DNA of 64,000 nucleotides from Acanthornis magna (taxonomy: Eukaryota > Chordata > Aves > Passeriformes > Acanthizidae), in assembly GCA_036785705.1 (NCBI GenBank), contig JAWUZG010000135.1:3038001-3102000 (forward strand). The letters are read 5' to 3'. The notes beneath the pieces were generated by a model. The model was not told the origin of the DNA. It saw nothing but the letters and a program-made list of their open reading frames with translations, and searched no databases. The position numbers were made by a program, and so were the translations under genes. The stretch's first letter is position 1. Each line of letters opens with the position of its first letter. This document shows, piece by piece, positions 53,134-64,000 of this stretch.

Positions 53134-54381
53134 GAGATGTGATGGCACAGGCACTTGCACATCACTCCAAGAATCATAGGAAAGCTATCGGGAAAGAAAG
53201 ATTTCATAGCAAAGCCACAGCAGGACAAGCTTCCTTGCCAAGCTCCACTCTACTACCTACACCATGCTTAAGGCACAGCGAGGAAATGAAACAAAATAAA
53301 TCCAATCAATCCAAAATGAAATTAAACCAAAATTACCTATGTCTGTCTGTCTGTGTCTGTGTATGTGTGCGAGTGTCTCCAAAGGAGAGAAAGTGTCGGG
53401 ATTACAAGAACACGCTTGAAAGGCTCAAGAGCACTTCACTTAACAGTACGTCCATTTGAGCAACATTTAAATTTCTACCTTCAAATTAACCACCTAGCAG
53501 AGGAACAACACTTAACAGCATTTAATCCTAACCATATTTCAAGTTAATAAGACTTCACATAGAAATGAACTCAAGCCCAACACCTCAGAAAAGGACCCCC
53601 ACAGGATTTACCATCTCTCAATAGTAATTTTACTTACAGGCAGAACTTCCTTGCACTTCTAAACTACTTCAGAATCCAGGAGAGCAGCCCCTCTGCCACA
53701 TTCCGGAGAGGACACGCACACTGGCACGCAATGTTTACCATTCAGGCAAAAACAAGGCTGTTTTTTTCCAAGGCTGTTACGATAAAAAAAAAACAAAACA
53801 GGACCACGTTAGACAGCAGCACTTCCTGGGAGCACACAGTGTTTCTCATAAGCTCAAGAGCTGCTCAGCCAAGCTGCAGTTCCTCAAGGCCGATGCCTAA
53901 GGAGCATTTCTCAGATCATGCTGGGGCTCAAAAAGGGGAGGAGAGAGGAATGCACCACCACAAGCTGGGAGATCAAATTTCATTACATGCCCCCCTGCTG
54001 ACATCCCATTTCATCACAGCTGTCTTAAGCCTCCATAGACTTCTGAGCTCACAGGCACTCACAGAGACTCCATGGGGACATCTCTGCACTCTCCATCCTC
54101 CTCTAGAGCTGGCAAGTCCCTGACACTCACACTTGCCCCCTGGGCACACTCCAGCCATCTCCAGGCTGCCAAAGAGCCAGCAGGTCCCATCTTGGCACAG
54201 GAACTCCCTGGGGACACGCCAGAGCTATCCAGCTTTCAAAAGAACACTGAGCTCACAGGCTGTCCCAGGACAGCCATAGGCACACGCCAGGACTCCACAC
54301 GCTGCCCAGAAGCCCTGGTGTCACAAGCAATCACTCACAGCACCTCGGTGCTGACATCCCAGGCGGCCCCACGCTGCTAAA
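53134..54381. repeat. S7, short diverged unit, 1248 bp
   Basis: CAGAGACTCC allele as in S1 and S6, but CAGGACTCC in the tail and a private GGCGGCCCCACGC near 54365. Confidence 0.94.
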
Positions 54382-57300
54382 GAGATGTGATGGCACAGGC
54401 ACTTGCACATCACTCAAGAGAATCACGGGAAAGCTATTAGGAAAGAAAGATTTCATAGCAAAGCCACAGCAGGACAAGCTTCCTTGCCAAGCTTCACTCT
54501 ACTACTTATACCATGCTCAAAGCACAGCGAGGAAAAGCAACAAACAAAAATCCAGAGTCAATCAATCCAAAATGAAATCAAACCCAAATTATCTATGTCT
54601 GTCTGTCCGTGTGTGTGAGGCTGTGTCTCTAAAGAAGAGAAAGGGTCAGGATAAGAAGAACATGGCCCAAAGGCTCAAGAGCACTTCCCTTAAGAGCACT
54701 TCAGCTTGAGCAACATTTCACTTGATAACTCAAATTCAAATCAACAGCTTAGGGCAGGAACAGCAGTTCAGGGCATTTCAACTGAACTGGACTTCAACTA
54801 CACAACGCTTCACTTAGAACTGAGCTGGAACCCAAGCCCTCAGCAAAGGATCCACACAGCCCTTACCATAGCACTGCAGGAACTTCGAGACCTAACTTAG
54901 GGACAAACCTAAAGCACTTCTGAATCCACCAGAGCAGCCCCTCTCCCACATTGCAGAGAGCGCATGCACACCTGCACTCCCACAAGCACACAAAGAGGCT
55001 CTACGAGGCAAAATTCCCCTCCAAGCTACTGAAATACTCCTTTCACGTGCCTTGCCATCTTCTCAGCGGCCAAAGCCTGAGGCCTCCGGGAGCGGCAGGA
55101 TCGGGGGCCAGGAGCCGTGCTCCTTCGCGGATGCCCCGAGTGCAGCAAACGGGACAGCTGCCGGCTGGCAGAGGCCCCACGCACAAGGACTTTGCTGCTC
55201 ACCGCTGCTGCGGCCCAGCACAGCTGCCAGGGCCTCCTTTGGCACCCCTGCTTACAGGGCCCCAAGGCACGGCCTTTAGTCACAACAAGCCTTCAGCCTG
55301 GCCCCACTTCTCATCGGCAGCTTTCCCTGAACACGGGACAACACCAATGTGATGCCATCCAGGCAAAAACAAATTTCAAAGTCTGTTCAACAAGCAAAAA
55401 AAGCAGGAGCACCTTAGAACACAGCACTTCCTGGCAGCACACAGCGTTTCTCAGAAGCTCCACAGCACCTCAGCCCCGCTGCATTCGTCAAGGCCAAGGC
55501 CTCAGCAGCATTTCTCATATCATGCTGCAGCCTGAAAAAAGGGCAGGGGGGGATGCACCAGCACAAGCAGGGACATCACACCTGCCCACAGGCTCCCCAT
55601 GCTCACATCCCATGGCATCCCAGGGCTCTCTCAGCTTCCAAAGACCTCTGAGGTCACGGGCTCTCACAGTGCCTCCATGGGGACATCCCACGTGTCTCTA
55701 AGTGCTAAGGAGCTCTTTTGCAACTGCCACTCCCTGGCCTTCCAGGGGGACATGCCAGGGCTCTCTCTATCTTCCTAAACAACACACACGACCAGGGCAA
55801 TGCCAGGGCCTGCAGGGTAACATCCCGGCAATCTGCACGCTGCTAAGGAGCCATGCTGTCACAGCAACTCACAGGGCATGGCCTGTGACATTCCCTCCGT
55901 CTCCCTGCTGCTGCTGGACAGCTCTGATGCCACAGGCACTCACCTCTGGCCCCTGCAGCCATTCCAGGCCTTTCCATGCTGCCAAAGCGCTCTGATGTCA
56001 CAGACACGCACTGTGGCTTCATGGCCACATGCCAAGGCTCTCCAGGCTGCAAAAGAGCCCTTTAGCCACAGGCACTTACACAGGTGCCATGGGCACATCT
56101 TAGTGCTCCCTCTGCTCATAGGAACCCCGAGGTCACCAGATATCCTGGCGGCTCCGTGGCCACATCCCCAGGCTCTCCAGGCTGCTCAAGAGCTCTGATC
56201 TCACCTGCACTCACACAAGCTCCTCGGGGACATCTGTCGCTGCTGTGCTGGCAGATTCACACAAAGGCTCCCAGAGCAGCCTGGCCACTGAGTCACGAGG
56301 GCCAGAGAGCAGCCCTTGGCTTTCTCAACTCCTTCTCAGACACAGGAGCCTTGGCGGCGGCTGCATCCAATCCCAGCCTCACACTTAAAGCCAGTGCTTT
56401 AAGTAACTCTGTCCCGCAGCACTTACAAATGGCCCATCTGATCTATTCCTAGAAAAGCAGCTCTTCCCTAACACAAATGATTCGACACAGACAACTCAAT
56501 CCCAATTACTGACCACTCCATAGAAAAGCTAAACCTACTCCTGGGAGGCTACACAGAGTACAATGGAGTGCATTCTATGAAAACAATAGGAAAGCAGTCA
56601 TATCTTACAGCAAGCAAAAAAACCCAATTCCCAAGTAGAGCTCCATGTAACTCACCACACCAACACTCCTGGGCAGCTCTCTCTCCCTTCACCACCAACA
56701 GTGCCCTTGCTTGCTGTCCACTTCCCCAGCAGGAGCCCACACACACTCCAAGGAGGAACACACTAGAAAAACCTCCCCTAGGAAAGGGGACTGACTGCAC
56801 ATTGACACTCTCAAGGGACTGACTGTCAGGCAGACGCCTGCAACTCCCGGCAGCTGCTCAGCTGCCAAATCTTTGCCTCACTAGCAGCACCTTCATGCAG
56901 GCTTCCTTGCCAGAAGGACTTTCAGCAGAATTCAAGGCCAAAACAACACACGCTGGCCCTCTGAAAGACACCTGGAGACATTTGCAAATAGCACATGCTC
57001 CAAGTGCCTGCACCACGTTCCAAGGCAAAGCAGCCGGCCCAAAGCATCCTGCTACAACCTCCCAGGCGGCTCCCGACTGCTACAGAGCACTCAGCTCCAA
57101 AGCACTCCCAGGCCTTCCAGCCTCACAGCCCACAGGCCTAAAGCCTTCTGCAGAGCCCTGAGCTCACCTGCACTCACACACCTACCATGGGCACCTGCCA
57201 CAGCTCTCCGGCCATGAGAGACAGACGTGTGCTCTCAGGCACTCACAGCCATTCCAAGCTGACATCCCAGGGCCCTTGGATCTCATCAGGCACCGCTGCT

Positions 57301-57844
57301 ATGTCACAGGCACTCCCTGCGCTTCCACGGGGCCATCCCAGGGCTCTCGAGGCTCCTCAAGAACACTGAGGGCACACACAACCCCAGCGGCTCCATAGGG
57401 ACATGCCACGACTCTCCCATTTGACAAACCTCTCTGCACGCACATCACGGCCTTCAACAGGCTCTCAGGGCTGACAGCCCACGAGTCTCACGCTGCTAAG
57501 GTGCCGCCACCTCACGGGCACTCACAGGGCCTCCATGGGGACATCCCTGCACCCTCCATCCTCCTCAAGAGCGGGCAAGTCCCTGACACTCACACTTGCC
57601 CCCTGGGCACACTCCAGCCATCTCCAGGCTGCCAAAGAGCCAGCAGGTCACATCTTGGCACAGGAACTCCCTGGGGACACGCCAGAGCTATCCAGCTTTC
57701 AAAAGAACACTGAGCTCACAGGCTGTCCCAGGACAGCCATAGGCACATGCCAGGACTCCACACGCTGCCCAGAAGCCCTGGTGTCACAGGCACTCACTCC
57801 CAGCACCTCGGTGCTGACATCCCAGGTGGCTCCACGCTGCTAAA
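54382..57844. repeat. U14, type C macrosatellite unit, 3463 bp, mosaic copy
   Basis: CpG core 55044-55211 carries CTCCTTCGCGGATGCC, otherwise seen in U4 and U7, plus a private one-base deletion in GGGGGCCAGGAG near 55108. It then shows CTTCAGCCTGG (domain 1), CTGATGCCACAGG (domain 2), GCTTTAAGT (domain 1, about 56397), GGGAGGCTACAC (U6/U7, about 56545) and GAGCCCACACAC (domain 2, about 56735). Alternation of domain-1 and domain-2 alleles within one copy points to several conversion or crossover tracts. The head and flanking S copies are ordinary domain-2 type. Confidence 0.95.
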
Positions 57845-59093
57845 GAGATGTGATGGCACAGGCACTTGCACATCACTCCAAGAATCATAGGAAAGCTATC
57901 GGGAAAGAAAGATTTCATAGCAAAGCCACAGCAGGACAAGCTTCCTTGCCAAGCTCCACTCTACTACCTACACCATGCTTAAGGCACAGCGAGGAAATGA
58001 AACAAAATAAATCCAATCAATCCAAAATGAAATTAAACCAAAATTACCTATGTCTGTCTGTCTGTGTCTGTGTATGTGTGCGAGTGTCTCCAAAGGAGAG
58101 AAAGTGTCGGGATTACAAGAACACGCTTGAAAGGCTCAAGAGCACTTCACTTAACAGTACGTCCATTTGAGCAACATTTAAATTTCTACCTTCAAATTAA
58201 CCACCTAGCAGAGGAACAACACTTAACAGCATTTAATCCTAACCATATTTCAAGTTAATAAGACTTCACATAGAAATGAACTCAAGCCCAACACCTCAGA
58301 AAAGGACCCCCACAGGATTTACCATCTCTCAATAGTAATTTTACTTACAGGCAGAACTTCCTTGCACTTCTAAACTACTTCAGAATCCAGGAGAGCAGCC
58401 CCTCTGCCATATTCCGGAGAGGACACGCACACTGGCACGCAATGTTTACCATTCAGGCAAAAACAAGGCTGTTTTTTTCCAAGGCTGTTACGATAAAAAA
58501 AAAACAAAACAGGACCACGTTAGACAGCAGCACTTCCTGGGAGCACACAGTGTTTCTCATAAGCTCAAGAGCTGCTCAGCCAAGCTGCAGTTCCTCAAGG
58601 CCGATGCCTAAGGAGCATTTCTCAGATCATGGTGGGGCTCAAAAAGGGGAGGAGAGAGGAATGCACCACCACAAGCTGGGAGATCAAATTTCATTACATG
58701 CCCCCCCTGCTGACATCCCATTTCATCACAGCTGTCTTAAGCCTCCATAGACTTCTGAGCTCACAGGCACTCACAGGGGCTCCATGGGGACATCTCTGCA
58801 CTCTCCATCCTCTTCTAGAGCTGGCAAGTCCCTGACACTCACACTTGCCCCCTGGGCACACTCCAGCCATCTCCAGGCTGCCAAAGAGCCAGCAGGTCCC
58901 ATCTTGGCACAGGAACTCCCTGGGGACATGCCAGAGCTATCCAGCTTTCAAAAGAACACTGAGCTCACAGGCTGTCCCAGGACAGCCATAGGCACACGCC
59001 AGGAGTCCACACGCTGCCCAGAAGCCCTGGTGTCACAAGCAATCACTCACAGCACCTCGGTGCTGACATCCCAGGCGGCTCCACGCTGCTAAA
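57845..59093. repeat. S8, short diverged unit, 1249 bp
   Basis: 7-C run near 58701 like S1. Private GATCATGGTGGGGC near 58627, GCCATATTCCGG near 58407 and CATCCTCTTCTAGAGC near 58806. CAGGGGCTCC allele as in S2-S5 and S9. Confidence 0.94.
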
Positions 59094-62000
59094 GAGATGT
59101 GATGGCACAGGCACTTGCACATCACTCAAGAGAATCACGGGAAAGCTATTAGGAAAGAAAGATTTCATAGCAAAGCCACAGCAGGACAAGCTTCCTTGCC
59201 AAGCTTCACTCTACTACTTATACCATGCTCAAAGCACAGCGAGGAAAAGCAACAAACAAAAATCCAGAGTCAATCAATCCAAAATGAAATCAAACCCAAA
59301 TTATCTATGTCTGTCCGTCCGTGTGTGTGAGGCTGTGTCTCTAAAGAAGAGAAAGGGTCAGGATAAGAAGAACATGGCCCAAAGGCTCAAGAGCACTTCC
59401 CTTAGGAGCACTTCAGCTTGAGCAACATTTCACTTGATAACTCAAATTCAAATCAACAACTTAGGGCAGGAACAGCAGTTCAGGGCATTTCAACTGAACT
59501 GGACTTCAACTACACAACGCTTCACTTAGAACTGAGCTGGAACCCAAGACCTCAGCAAAGGATCCACACAGCCCTTACCATAGCACTGCAGGAACATCGA
59601 GACCTAACTTAGGGACAAACCTAAAGCACTTCTGAATCCACCAGAGCAGCCCCTCTCCCACATTGCAGAGAGCGCATGCACACCTGCACTCCCACAAGCA
59701 CACAAAGAGGCTCTACGAGGCAAAATTCCCCTCCAAGCTACTGAAATACTCCTTTCACGTGCCTTGCCATCTTCTCAGCGGCCAAAGCCTGAGGCCTCCG
59801 GGAGCAGCAGGATCGGGGGCCCAGGAGCCGTGCTCATTTGCGGATCCCCCGAGCGCAGCAAACGGGACAGCTGCCGGCTGGCAGAGGCCCCACGCACAGG
59901 GACTTTGCTGCTCACCGCTGCTGCGGCCCAGCACAGCTGCCAGGGCCTCCTTTGGCACCCCTGCTTACAGGGCCCCAAGGCATGGCCTTTAGTCACAACA
60001 AGCCTTCAGTATGGCCCCACTTCTCATCAGCAGCTTTCCCTGAACACGGGACAACACCAATGTGATGCCATCCAGGCAAAAACAAATTTCAAAGTCTGTT
60101 CAACAAGCAAAAAAAGCAGGAGCACCTTAGAACACAGCACTTCCTGGCAGCACACAGCGTTTCTCAGAAGCTCCACAGCACCTCAGCCCCGCTGCATTCG
60201 TCAAGGCCAAGGCCTCAGCAGCATTTCTCATATCATGCTGCAGCCTGAAAAAAGGGCAGGGGGGGATGCACCAGCACAAGCAGGGACATCACACCTGCCC
60301 ACAGGCTCCCCATGCTCACATCCCATGGCATCCCGGGGCTCTCTCAGCTTCCAAAGACCTCTGAGGTCACGGGCTCTCACAGTGCCTCCATGGGGACATC
60401 CCACGTGTCTCTAAGTGCTAAGGAGCTCTTTTGCAACTGCCACTCCCTGGCCTTCCAGGGGGACATGCCAGGGCTCTCTCTATCTTCCTAAACAACACAC
60501 ACGACCAGGGCAATGCCAGGGCCTGCAGGGTAACATCCCGGCAATCTGCACGCTGCTAAGGAGCCATGCTGTCACAGCAACTCACAGGGCATGGCCTGTG
60601 ACATTCCCTCCGTCTCCCTGCTGCTGCTGGACAGCTCTGATGCCACAGGCACTCACCTCTGGCCCCTGCAGCCATTCCAGGCCTTTCCATGCTGCCAAAG
60701 CGCTCTGATGTCACAGACACGCACTGTGGCTTCATGGCCACATGCCAAGGCTCTCCAGGCTGCAAAAGAGCCCTTTAGCCACAGGCACTTACACAGGTGC
60801 CATGGGCACATCTTAGTGCTCCCTCTGCTCATAGGAACCCCGAGGTCACCAGATATCCTGGCGGCTCCGTGGCCACATCCCCAGGCTCTCCAGGCTGCTC
60901 AAGAGCTCTGATCTCACCTGCACTCACACAAGCTCCTCGGGGACATCTGTCGCTGCTGTGCTGGCAGATTCACACAAAGGCTCCCAGAGCAGCCTGGCCA
61001 CTGAGTCACGAGGGCCAGAGAGCAGCCCTTGGCTTTCTCAACTCCTTCTCAGACACAGGAGCCTTGGCGGCGGCTGCATCCAATCCCAGCCTCACACTTA
61101 AAGCCAGTGCTTTAGGTAACTCTGTCCCGCAGCACTTACAAATGGCCCATCTGATCTATTCCTAGAAAAGCAGCTCTTCCCTAACACAAATGATTCGACA
61201 CAGACAACTCAATCCCAATTACTGACCACTCCATAGAAAAGCTAAACCTACTCCTGGGAGCCTACACAGAGTACAATGGAGTGCATTCTATGAAAACAAT
61301 AGGAAAGCAGTCATATCTTACAGCAAGCAAAAAAACCCAATTCCCAAGTAGAGCTCCATGTAACTCACCACACCAACACTCCTGGGCAGCTCTCTCTCCC
61401 TTCACCACCAACAGTGCCCTTGCTTGCTGTCCACTTCCCCAGCAGGAGCCCACACACACTCCAAGGAGGAACACGCTAGAAAAACCTCCCCTAGGAAAGG
61501 GGACTGACTGCACATTGACACTCTCAAGGGACTGACTGTCAGGCAGACGCCTGCAACTCCCGGCAGCTGCTCAGCTGCCAAATCTTTGCCTCACTAGCAG
61601 CACCTTCATGCAGGCTTCCTTGCCAGAAGGACTTTCAGCAGAATTCAAGGCCAAAACAACACACGCTGGCCCTCTGAAAGACACCTGGAGACATTTGCAA
61701 ATAGCACATGCTCCAAGTGCCTGCACCACGTTCCAAGGCAAAGCAGCCGGCCCAAAGCATCCTGCTACAACCTCCCAGGCGGCTCCCGACTGCTACAGAG
61801 CACTCAGCTCCAAAGCACTCCCAGGCCTTCCAGCCTCACAGCCCACAGGCCTACAGCCTTCTGCAGAGCCCTGAGCTCACCTGCACTCACACACCTACCA
61901 TGGGCACCTGCCACAGCTCTCCGGCCATGAGAGACAGACGTGTGCTCTCAGGCACTCACAGCCATTCCAAGCTGACATCCCAGGGCCCTTGGATCTCATC

Positions 62001-62557
62001 AGGCACCGCTGCTATGTCACAGGCACTCCCTGCGCTTCCACGGGGCCATCCCAGGGCTCTCGAGGCTCCTCAAGAACACTGAGGGCACACACAACCCCAG
62101 CGGCTCCATAGGGACATGCCACGACTCTCCCATTTGACAAACCTCTCTGCACGCACATCACGGCCTTCAACAGGCTCTCAGGGCTGACAGCCCACGAGTC
62201 TCACGCTGCTAAGGTGCCGCCACCTCACGGGCACTCACAGGGCCTCCATGGGGACATCCCTGCACCCTCCATCCTCCTCAAGAGCGGGCAAGTCCCTGAC
62301 ACTCACACTTGCCCCCTGGGCACACTCCAGCCATCTCCAGGCTGCCAAAGAGCCAGCAGGTCACATCTTGCCACAGGAACTCCCTGGGGACACGCCAGAG
62401 CTATCCAGCTTTCAAAAGAACACTGAGCTCACAGGCTGTCCCAGGACAGCCATAGGCACATGCCAGGACTCCACACGCTGCCCAGAAGCCCTGGTGTCAC
62501 AGGCACTCACTCCCAGCACCTCGGTGCTGACATCCCAGGTGGCTCCACGCTGCTAAA
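59094..62557. repeat. U15, type C macrosatellite unit, 3464 bp
   Basis: CpG core 59756-59924, common domain-2 haplotype. GAACATCGAGACC near 59591 is shared only with U6. GTCTGTCCGTCCGTG near 59309 alters the TGTC stretch. ATCTTGCCACAGG near 62366 is private. Confidence 0.95.
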
Positions 62558-63805
62558 GAGATGTGATGGCACAGGCACTTGCACATCACTCCAAGAATCA
62601 TAGGAAAGCTATCGGGAAAGAAAGATTTCATAGCAAAGCCACAGCAGGACAAGCTTCCTTGCCAAGCTCCACTCTACTACCTACACCATGCTTAAGGCAC
62701 AGCGAGGAAATGAAACAAAATAAATCCAATCAATCCAAAATGAAATTAAACCAAAATTACCTATGTCTGTCTGTCTGTGTCTGTGTACGTGTGCGAGTGT
62801 CTCCAAAGGAGAGAAAGTGTCGGGATTACAAGAACACGCTTGAAAGGCTCAAGAGCACTTCACTTAACAGTACGTCCATTTGAGCAACATTTAAATTTCT
62901 ACCTTCAAATTAACCACCTAGCAGAGGAACAACACTTAACAGCATTTAATCCTAACCATATTTCAAGTTAATAAGACTTCACATAGAAATGAACTCAAGC
63001 CCAACACCTCAGAAAAGGACCCCCACAGGATTTACCATCTCTCAATAGTAATTTTACTTACAGGCAGAACTTCCTTGCACTTCTAAACTACTTCAGAATC
63101 CAGGAGAGCAGCCCCTCTGCCACATTCCGGAGAGGACACGCACACTGGCACGCAATGTTTACCATTCAGGCAAAAACAAGGCTGTTTTTTTCCAAGGCTG
63201 TTACGATAAAAAAAAAACAAAACAGGACCACGTTAGACAGCAGCACTTCCTGGGAGCACACAGTGTTTCTCATAAGCTCAAGAGCTGCTCAGCCAAGCTG
63301 CAGTTCCTCAAGGCCGATGCCTAAGGAGCATTTCTCAGATCATGCTGGGGCTCAAAAAGGGGAGGAGAGAGGAATGCACCACCACAAGCTGGGAGATCAA
63401 ATTTCATTACATGCCCCCCTGCTGACATCCCATTTCATCACAGCTGTCTTAAGCCTCCATAGACTTCTGAGCTCACAGGCACTCACAGGGGCTCCATGGG
63501 GACATCTCTGCACTCTCCATCCTCCTCAAGAGCTGGCAAGTCCCTGACACTCACACTTGCCCCCTGGGCACACTCCAGCCATCTCCAGGCTGCCAAAGAG
63601 CCAGCAGGTCCCATCTTGGCACAGGAACTCCCTGGGGACACGCCAGAGCTATCCAGCTTTCAAAAGAACACTGAGCTCACAGGCTGTCCCAGGACAGCCA
63701 TAGGCACACGCCAGGACTCCACACGCTGCCCAGAAGCCCTGGTGTCACAAGCAATCACTCACAGCACCTCGGTGCTGACATCCCAGGCGGCTCCACGCTG
63801 CTAAA
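62558..63805. repeat. S9, short diverged unit, 1248 bp
   Basis: TGTACGTGTGCG and CCTCAAGAGC as in S4, but AGCTGTCTTAAGCC and AAAAGAACAC as in the other S copies. It is a recombinant of the S4-like and common types. Confidence 0.93.
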
Positions 63806-64000
63806 GAGATGTGATGGCACAGGCACTTGCACATCACTCAAGAGAATCACGGGAAAGCTATTAGGAAAGAAAGATTTCATAGCAAAGCCACAGCAGGACA
63901 AGCTTCCTTGCCAAGCTTCACTCTACTACTTATACCATGCTCAAAGCACAGCGAGGAAAAGCAACAAACAAAAATCCAGAGTCAATCAATCCAAAATGAA
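63806..64000. repeat. U16, partial type C unit cut by window end
   Basis: The first 195 bp of another type C unit, with the AAGAGAATCACGGG head. The array therefore continues beyond the window. Confidence 0.93.

Larger units (their letters stand above)
24861..64000. repeat. Macrosatellite domain 2: higher-order S+U dimers (~4.71 kb)
   Basis: From 24861 onward every U is preceded by a ~1.25 kb S unit, so the period becomes 4711-4714 bp. Dimer starts are 24861, 29575, 34287, 38999, 43711, 48423, 53134, 57845 and 62558. The ninth dimer is cut by the window end. U copies here never carry the 127-bp duplication. Their heads have a private signature (CTCAAGAGAATCACGGG, then GCTATTAGG) that is absent from domain 1, so the dimer was amplified as a block and did not arise by repeated independent insertions of S. 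Confidence 0.96.

Noticed and set aside
1..64000. CRISPR array
   Set aside because: Repeat units are kilobases long and carry no short identical repeats with unique spacers; the 68-bp monomers are degenerate and contiguous.
1..64000. Known human macrosatellites: D4Z4 (DUX4), RS447 (USP17), DXZ4
   Set aside because: No homeobox or ubiquitin-protease reading frame is present, and the sequence does not resemble these units as far as I can recall. Only the general architecture is comparable.
1..64000. Ribosomal DNA intergenic spacer
   Set aside because: No rRNA gene sequence appears in 64 kb of continuous array, and spacer repeats would alternate with rRNA units.

Overview
The whole 64 kb window is one head-to-tail macrosatellite. 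I find no credible protein-coding gene, RNA gene, transposon or CRISPR array. A long repeat unit (called U here) occurs 15 times, plus a 195-bp start of a sixteenth, always in the same orientation and nearly identical. Copies differ by scattered substitutions and a few indels.

Layout. From 1 to 24860 there are seven U copies. Five are about 3.59 kb (type A: U1-U4 and U7) and carry a local 127-bp tandem duplication at their left edge. Two are 3463 bp (type B: U5 and U6) and lack it. At 24861 the architecture changes. From there to the end the period is about 4.71 kb, because each U (3463-3464 bp, type C) is preceded by a short unit S of about 1.25 kb. S is a diverged, internally deleted relative of U. 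Nine S copies are present, and the S+U dimer is the higher-order repeat of the right-hand 39 kb.

Anatomy of U, left to right: (i) a head with a short TGTC/TG stretch; (ii) an AT-richer segment; (iii) a roughly 170-bp CpG-dense core that starts at a CACGTG and holds about 12 CpGs; (iv) a first block of a degenerate ~68-bp minisatellite; (v) a middle segment of about 0.9 kb with two short inverted repeats; (vi) a second ~68-bp minisatellite block running to the unit end. S keeps the head, parts of (ii) and (iv) and the last 335 bp of (vi). It lacks the CpG core and about 1.9 kb of the right half.

Organism. Many inter-copy differences are C-to-T or G-to-A changes at CpG, the signature of germline cytosine methylation, so a vertebrate genome is most likely. 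The minisatellite style (blocks around CCATGGGGACA and GTCACAGGCACTCAC) reminds me of avian GC-rich minisatellites, but that is a weak impression and the species is not determined.

How it works together. The array appears to evolve by unequal crossing-over and gene conversion: crossover products at the 127-bp duplication, neighbouring S copies that match in pairs, and a mosaic copy (U14) are all visible. The CpG core repeated once per U, and missing from S, is the best candidate for a functional element, such as a promoter of a non-coding transcript or a methylation-sensitive platform, by analogy with DXZ4, D4Z4 or the chicken MHM repeat. That is inference only.
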